From contig JANYKY010000042.1 in the NCBI GenBank assembly GCA_025357975.1, forward strand, positions 1-5,944: a stretch of DNA of 5,944 nt, given 5' to 3'. A model generated the notes under the pieces. The model saw only the letters and a list, made by a program, of their open reading frames with translations. It searched no databases and was not told the DNA's origin. Of the stretch, positions 5,186 to 5,944 are shown piece by piece. The stretch is from Gemmatimonadaceae bacterium (lineage in GTDB: Bacteria; Gemmatimonadota; Gemmatimonadetes; Gemmatimonadales; Gemmatimonadaceae). A program made the position numbers and the translations under genes. The first letter of the stretch is position 1, and every line of letters starts with the position of its first letter.

Positions 5186-5680
5186 ATGAGCTTCTCGTCC
5201 ATTCTTCAAGGCCTCACGGCCGAGCGGCTGCGCTTTGTTGTCATCGGCGGACTTGCAGCAGCGGCGCACGGCTCCCGTCGCGTTACAGATGATGTCGATA
5301 TCTGTTACGACGCAACTCCGGCAAACGTGCGGCGGCTGGCTGCGCTTCTACACGAATGGAAAGCATATCCGCGCGGCATCGAGCGTGGCTTGCCGTTCTT
5401 CATGGACGAGCGTCAGTTCGAGGTAACGCCCATGATGACTCTGACGACGACCGAGGGCGCAGTCGACCTCCTCGACATGGTGAAAGGGGTGGGCAACTAT
5501 GCGAAATGCCGCCAAAATTCAGTGGCGGTCACGGCGTTCGACATTCGTTTCAGAGTGCTCGATCTGCCATCATTGATAAGCGCCAAGCGCGCAGCGGGAC
5601 GACCCCGCGACTTCGAGCATATTCCAGAGCTCGAGGCCATCCTGGAACTGCAACGACGTGGTAGCAGCGACGATGATTGA
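5186..5680 (+). CDS. Nucleotidyltransferase of the AbiEii/MNT type (toxin-antitoxin associated)
   Basis: The 164-residue protein has a minimal nucleotidyltransferase fold. It shows strand and glycine loop FVVIGGLAAAAHGS (17-30), then RRVTDDVDIC (31-40) with the metal-binding pair D36 and D38, and a possible third acidic residue at D94 (GAVDLL). A later LISAKRAAGRPRDFEHIPELEAI (130-152) with K134 and R139-xx-D142 is typical of the AbiEii-like family. Relatives act in toxin-antitoxin modules as nucleotide-transferring toxins (AbiEii/MenT, acting on tRNA or NTP pools) or as MNT antitoxins that modify HEPN toxins. All catalytic motifs look intact. The gene follows its partner by 4 nt, and its last 8 bases (ATGATTGA) contain the start of the HEPN gene, so the three may be one transcript. 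Whether it is toxin or antitoxin, and its substrate, cannot be told from sequence. Confidence 0.82.
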   Translation: MSFSSILQGLTAERLRFVVIGGLAAAAHGSRRVTDDVDICYDATPANVRRLAALLHEWKAYPRGIERGLPFFMDERQFEVTPMMTLTTTEGAVDLLDMVKGVGNYAKCRQNSVAVTAFDIRFRVLDLPSLISAKRAAGRPRDFEHIPELEAILELQRRGSSDDD

Positions 5681-5944
5681 TTCGAAAGCAGCCCGCCATC
5701 TTGTCGGCGTGTGGAACCCCGCGTACGGTACCGACGTGATGGAATCGCACATCATGCGGCGGCGGGAGCGCGCGCGGCAGTTCCGCGCGAAAGAGGAGGA
5801 CGAAGAAAACGTCTACGTCTGGTGGGGAAGGATTCGTTCGTCCCGGCGCCAATCTGCTCTCCCTCACATCGCCGACGTTCTCGCGCTGGAAAAAGAGCTC
5901 GGCGCTACGGATGCCGGCGCCGCGTGCGAGATGCAGCTCTACCT
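5673..5944 (+). CDS. Second HEPN-type protein, N-terminal part (runs off the right edge)
   Basis: ATG 5673 lies in the end of the nucleotidyltransferase gene (8-base overlap). The 91 visible residues align along their length with the protein at 307-1479, about 57 identical (roughly 62%) with a one-residue gap. Shared blocks include RHLVGVWNPAYG, ARQFR, VYVWWG, IRSSRRQ, ELGA and QLYL. The HEPN active-site region lies beyond the window, so its integrity cannot be judged. The divergence means the two copies are not a recent duplication. In copy 1 the equivalent gene overlaps the WYL B stop; here it overlaps the nucleotidyltransferase instead, and is separated from WYL B by the inserted two-gene operon. 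No stop or frameshift is seen in the visible part. Confidence 0.85.
   Translation, partial: MIDSKAARHLVGVWNPAYGTDVMESHIMRRRERARQFRAKEEDEENVYVWWGRIRSSRRQSALPHIADVLALEKELGATDAGAACEMQLY

Noticed and set aside
1..5944. CRISPR array, tRNA/rRNA genes, insertion sequence or transposase
   Set aside because: No regularly spaced short repeats, no cloverleaf-like segment and no transposase motif seen on either strand by eye.

Overview
The window is high-GC bacterial DNA with short intergenic gaps and genes that overlap by a few bases. It looks like an accessory (defence or toxin-antitoxin) island. Gemmatimonadota or another high-GC soil lineage is my best guess, from the flavour of the WYL, nucleotidyltransferase-partner and DUF6933-like proteins. 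No marker gene proves this.

Layout, left to right. (1) Positions 1-1479 hold the end of one operon: the C-terminus of a WYL-domain regulator, overlapped by a complete 390-residue protein with a HEPN-type RNase motif. (2) Positions 1480-1910 hold no intact gene. A minus-strand remnant of a TM0106/RecB-like nuclease converges on the HEPN gene, and a large inverted repeat spans the HEPN stop codon. (3) Positions 1877-3079 hold a type II toxin-antitoxin operon, brnT plus a CopG/BrnA-type antitoxin. It has a near-consensus promoter with an embedded palindrome and is followed by a DUF6933-like gene. (4) Positions 3138-4561 hold a second WYL-WYL pair. Both genes are broken: the first has two in-frame stops and seems to have lost its WYL core; the second has an internal deletion and a frameshift. 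(5) Positions 4613-5680 hold a second two-gene operon: an uncharacterised putative DNA-binding protein and an AbiEii/MNT-type nucleotidyltransferase. (6) From 5673 to the window end runs the start of a second HEPN-type gene, about 62% identical to the first over 91 residues.

The main observation is that the window covers parts of two diverged copies of one module, WYL(A)-WYL(B)-HEPN. Copy 1 appears healthy where visible. In copy 2 both regulators are decayed, and a toxin-antitoxin-like pair sits exactly between WYL(B) and HEPN, overlapping the HEPN start. The second HEPN gene may therefore now be expressed from the promoter of that pair. A BrnTA/DUF6933 cassette and the nuclease remnant fill the space between the copies. 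WYL regulators next to a HEPN RNase suggest an antiphage or abortive-infection role, but that function is inferred and not shown by the sequence.
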